Of a stretch of 64,000 nucleotides of DNA, positions 61,347 through 64,000 are shown one piece after another; position 1 is the first letter of the stretch; the number at the start of each line of letters is the position of its first letter. Position numbers and translations under genes: made by a program. Under the pieces are notes generated by a model. That model searched no databases and had not been told where the DNA came from. It saw only the letters and a list, made by a program, of their open reading frames with translations. The stretch is taken from assembly GCF_030433645.1 (NCBI RefSeq), contig NZ_JAROCG010000001.1, positions 248,001 through 312,000 of the forward strand. Direction: 5' to 3'. The stretch is from Arthrobacter burdickii. Lineage in GTDB: Bacteria; Actinomycetota; Actinomycetes; Actinomycetales; Micrococcaceae.

Positions 61347-61535
61347 ATGCGCAAGGACCCATTCCTTCACAGGTGGTGGCACGGCGGAGTCCGTAGGACT
61401 TCATGGCTAGGCACTCTGATGGCAGCGTTGCTGATTGGGCTGGGTGCCGTGGTGGTGCCGGTGGCAGCGTCGGCTGCTACCGGTGATGTCGGGGTTGAGG
61501 GTGCAACTGATCAGACCACGAAAAAAACCTCATGA
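61347..61535 (+). CDS. Short secreted peptide: broken N-terminus of a secreted protein
   Basis: 62 residues. Basic start with WW (MRKDPFLHRWWHGGVRRTSW), hydrophobic segment and VPVAASAATGDVGVEGATDQ. The signal-peptide end GDVGVEG recurs as GDAGVEGPSHAG in the next gene, so this looks like the leader of the same kind of protein, cut short by a stop after TKKTS. GAGC is the only ribosome-like site. Overlaps the next start by four bases (ATGA). Confidence 0.55.
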   Translation: MRKDPFLHRWWHGGVRRTSWLGTLMAALLIGLGAVVVPVAASAATGDVGVEGATDQTTKKTS

Positions 61536-63043
61536 TCAGCCCATTCAGCAACCGTCGGAGGTACCTGGTGTCTGCGGCGCTCGCTGTCTTACTCCTCACC
61601 GGCTGTTCAGCCTTCAGCGACGCCGTCACCAACTTCGGCACCGGCACTTCGGCTGCACCGACGGCACCACCGACATCAGCAACCGCTCCCTCGACTCCAT
61701 CGACTCCCTCGGCCGGCTCGGCCAGCTCGGCGGTGGCACCGCCACCAGCGGCAAGCGCGCCGAAGCCGGGCGATGCCGGAGTCGAGGGCCCCTCGCATGC
61801 GGGGACCCCGTCGCCGATCGGTACGAAACGGGCCACGAGTGCGTTGTGGTTCAACGACGGGTCCTGGTGGGGGAACCTGTGGGACACCGCCAGCTCCGAT
61901 TTCCACATCTTCCGGTTCGATGCGGCGACGAGCTCGTGGCTCGATACGGGCGTGGTGACGGAAACGCGTGCACAAACCCATCACGACGTGCTGTGGGACG
62001 GGACGACCCTGAATGTGGCCAGCTATCGGTTCGTCAACGACGGCCTGCCGGCCGAACCGGGCTTCCCGACGGCGATGCGGCGTTACAGCTATGACTCGGA
62101 GAGGAAGACGTACTCGCTGATGGACACGACGAAAGTCAACAACGAGCGCGTCGAGGCGCTGACCATCGACAAGGACTCCACCGGTCGGGTGTGGGCCACC
62201 TGGCAGCAGGGCAACCGGATCTACCTGAATTCCACCGGCACCGATGGCAGGTACTGGGGGACGCCGTTCGCGCATCCCGCGTCATCGGGCCCTGACGGGT
62301 TGGGCAACGTGTCCGTGGATGACACCTCGGCGGTCATCGCCTTCGACGGGAACAAGGTGGGCGTGATGTGGAGCCGGCAGGTCGGCGACGCCACCGACGG
62401 CAGGTACTGGAGCTACCACGTCGATGGCGCACCGGACACCGACTGGAGCACTCCGGTGGCGGCGGTATTGGGGCGGAACAGCGCTGACGACCACATGAAC
62501 CTGAAACGGCTGGGGTCCTCGGACGGCAGGGTTTTCGCCGCTGTCAAGACGTCGTACACGTCCCCGTCCGAGCCGCTGATCCAGCTGTTGGCACTGAACG
62601 GTACGACCTGGTCCGCGCGCACGATCGCGACCGTGGCGGAGTGTCCGAATCGGATGGTCGTCCTGATCGATGAGAGTACCCGGATGCTGCGGACCTTCGC
62701 CACCTACCCTCGGCCCGGTGACACGACGGACGCCGGTGTCTGCACGAGCACGGGGGGTGCGATCTACGAGAAGTCCACGCCGCTGGACGATATCGATTTC
62801 AGCACCGCCCCGAAGATCCCTCGTGTCGTGGACGCCGACCAGTTCGTCCACAACGTGACCTCGACGAAGCAGAACCTCAACAGTGCGGCGCAAGGCACAG
62901 CCGACAGTGGCCTGCTGATACTCGCCGACGTGAACGCCACAAGCCGGTACTGGCACTACTACGACCCCAGCGGCGGTAGTGGCGGCGGCGATCCGACGGA
63001 TCCGCCGGGGACGCCGACGTCCGCTGCGGAGCGACCGGAGTAG
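61532..63043 (+). CDS. Secreted lipoprotein with repeated Trp/Tyr-rich beta-propeller-like domain
   Basis: 503 residues. Lipobox LTGC at the end of a signal with a Ser/Thr/Pro/Ala linker (about 70 residues). The main domain (ALWFNDGSWWGNLWDT, FHIFRFDAATSSWLDTGVV, RVWATWQQGNRIYLNSTGTDGRYWG, TDGRYWSYHVDG) has repeated short sheet-like units resembling a sialidase/propeller surface protein. Ends GGSGGGDPTDPPGTPT, a linker, right before the stop, so a further C-terminal domain may have been lost. Function unknown. Confidence 0.78.
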   Translation: MISPFSNRRRYLVSAALAVLLLTGCSAFSDAVTNFGTGTSAAPTAPPTSATAPSTPSTPSAGSASSAVAPPPAASAPKPGDAGVEGPSHAGTPSPIGTKRATSALWFNDGSWWGNLWDTASSDFHIFRFDAATSSWLDTGVVTETRAQTHHDVLWDGTTLNVASYRFVNDGLPAEPGFPTAMRRYSYDSERKTYSLMDTTKVNNERVEALTIDKDSTGRVWATWQQGNRIYLNSTGTDGRYWGTPFAHPASSGPDGLGNVSVDDTSAVIAFDGNKVGVMWSRQVGDATDGRYWSYHVDGAPDTDWSTPVAAVLGRNSADDHMNLKRLGSSDGRVFAAVKTSYTSPSEPLIQLLALNGTTWSARTIATVAECPNRMVVLIDESTRMLRTFATYPRPGDTTDAGVCTSTGGAIYEKSTPLDDIDFSTAPKIPRVVDADQFVHNVTSTKQNLNSAAQGTADSGLLILADVNATSRYWHYYDPSGGSGGGDPTDPPGTPTSAAERPE

Positions 63044-63259
63044 CGGTGACGACTCACAAGACGGGGCCAGTTCTCGGAAGCAATGAACGCCTCGACAGTC
63101 ACATGCCGGCCACGTTCACACCGACGGCGAGGGGTCGTTGGAGGGGTCCGTAATGGTTGCCGTCAGTGCAGAAACATCGAAGTAGGGACCATCGGAACTG
63201 CCCGTAGGGACAGAAGACAGCAGGATGAGACATCCCAATTGGCTCCGGCTCAGTTGCCG

Positions 63260-64000
63260 TCACTTCGCGGGTAGTTCGGCGAACGTGCGGAGGCGGCGGG
63301 TGACCTCGACAGGATTGTCATCTACGAGGAAGTGTGCCCCGCCGGGGAGGAACTCGACGATCAGGTCGGGTGCGTCCTCAGGTGCGACGCCGAGCGCGTC
63401 GCGTGGTAAGAGTTTGTCCTCGGCGCCGAACAATACGAGGGTAGGTGTGCGCAGAACCCGGCCACGGTAGGTCCCGCGCAGAATCTTCATGAAACCGGGG
63501 AGTATCACTTGCCGGTAGAGCTTCGATGCCGCCCGCGCCCTGGCCGGATCGCGCAACGCGGCGACGTACGCCTCGACGTCGTCGTCCCGCATTGGCTGCA
63601 CCTCGAACGACCGGAGCAGCCAGTACGCAAGCCGCTGACGCCCCAGCGACAGCAACCACGGGCCCAGCCCGGGCATTGCAATCCCCCACTGAAACCACAG
63701 GTGCGGCATTGCGCGCATCATCGCGCCGGCGAGCTTCGGGGTCATGCGGATGTACGGAGCTGGCACTGCGATCGCCACGTAGCGGCTGACACGCTCGGGA
63801 TGACGGAGGCACAAGTCGAAACCGATGAGTGCGCTCCAGTCGTGTGCCACGAGAACCACTCGATCGAGATCCAAGGCATCCAGCAGACCGATCACGTCCG
63901 CAACCAGGGTGTCGACGTCGTAGCCCTTCGCCGGGGCGTCCGTCTTGCCGGCGCCGCGCAGGTCGGGAGCGATCACGTAAGCACTCTGGCTAAGATCCGC
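63260..64000 (-). CDS. Epoxide hydrolase-like alpha/beta hydrolase (5' end beyond window)
   Basis: 247 codons to the window edge; the frame is open at 64000 and the start lies outside. VIAPDLRGAGKTDAP, VVLVAHDWSALIGFDLCL (nucleophile Asp in HDW), then cap-like helices, and LVLFGAEDKLLP and FLPGGAHFLVDD with the triad acid and His. That order matches epoxide hydrolases or haloalkane dehalogenases. The oxyanion HGXP region is outside the window. Confidence 0.88.
   Translation of the reverse strand, partial: ADLSQSAYVIAPDLRGAGKTDAPAKGYDVDTLVADVIGLLDALDLDRVVLVAHDWSALIGFDLCLRHPERVSRYVAIAVPAPYIRMTPKLAGAMMRAMPHLWFQWGIAMPGLGPWLLSLGRQRLAYWLLRSFEVQPMRDDDVEAYVAALRDPARARAASKLYRQVILPGFMKILRGTYRGRVLRTPTLVLFGAEDKLLPRDALGVAPEDAPDLIVEFLPGGAHFLVDDNPVEVTRRLRTFAELPAK

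Overview
The window is high-GC, gene-dense DNA from a Gram-positive actinobacterium. Signs are GTG/TTG starts with strong AAGGAG sites, lipoprotein solute-binding proteins, and the actinobacterial trio of MSMEG_4193-type phosphatase, DUF3090 and SCO1664-type protein. Family content (DUF2382/PRC-barrel protein, SelO, TerC, many sugar ABC operons) suggests a soil member of the Micrococcaceae, Arthrobacter-like. That placement is inference. No rRNA, tRNA, CRISPR array, intact IS or replication origin was seen.

Layout. 1-9.9 kb: end of a Pro-rich surface protein, an M6 secreted protease and scattered single genes (class V aminotransferase, GNAT, DUF2382 protein, luciferase-like monooxygenase, YdjM-like membrane protein, FrnE-like protein). 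9.9-14.6 kb: a four-gene operon with a HisD-like dehydrogenase and a polar amino-acid-type ABC importer, divergent from a LysR gene. 14.6-22.4 kb: a ribose/fructose-type ABC operon with PfkB kinase and TIM-barrel isomerase under a SorC regulator, then a 2-hydroxyacid dehydrogenase and a HAD phosphatase. 22.5-27.1 kb: selO, then APC transporter plus nitrilase with a divergent TetR. 27.2-35.7 kb: two Gfo/Idh oxidoreductases, a ThuA-like protein, an isomerase and an ABC sugar importer with a divergent LacI. 35.8-36.9 kb: two 5'-truncated gene ends joined back to back. 36.9-44.2 kb: DeoR regulator and a divergent sugar operon (ABC importer, class II aldolase, ADP-PFK/PfkB-like kinase, mannose-6-phosphate isomerase-like protein). 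44.2-47.7 kb: TerC behind a yybP-ykoY-type manganese riboswitch, then the phosphatase-DUF3090-SCO1664 trio. 47.9-56 kb: stress, regulator and flavoprotein genes plus an EAL pseudogene. 56-61 kb: APC transporter, FAD oxidoreductase and FGGY kinase with a divergent GntR. 61-64 kb: a possible small mobile remnant, a broken secreted-protein start, a lipoprotein and a partial epoxide-hydrolase-like gene.

The dominant theme is modular carbon acquisition: six transporter-plus-enzyme units, each with a divergent regulator of a different family (LysR, SorC, TetR, LacI, DeoR, GntR). For each unit I could find a palindrome or repeat in the divergent promoter region that is a good operator candidate. Genes within units are commonly coupled by 4-8 base overlaps. 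The least explained units are the HisD-like/ABC operon and the DeoR-controlled aldolase/kinase operon.
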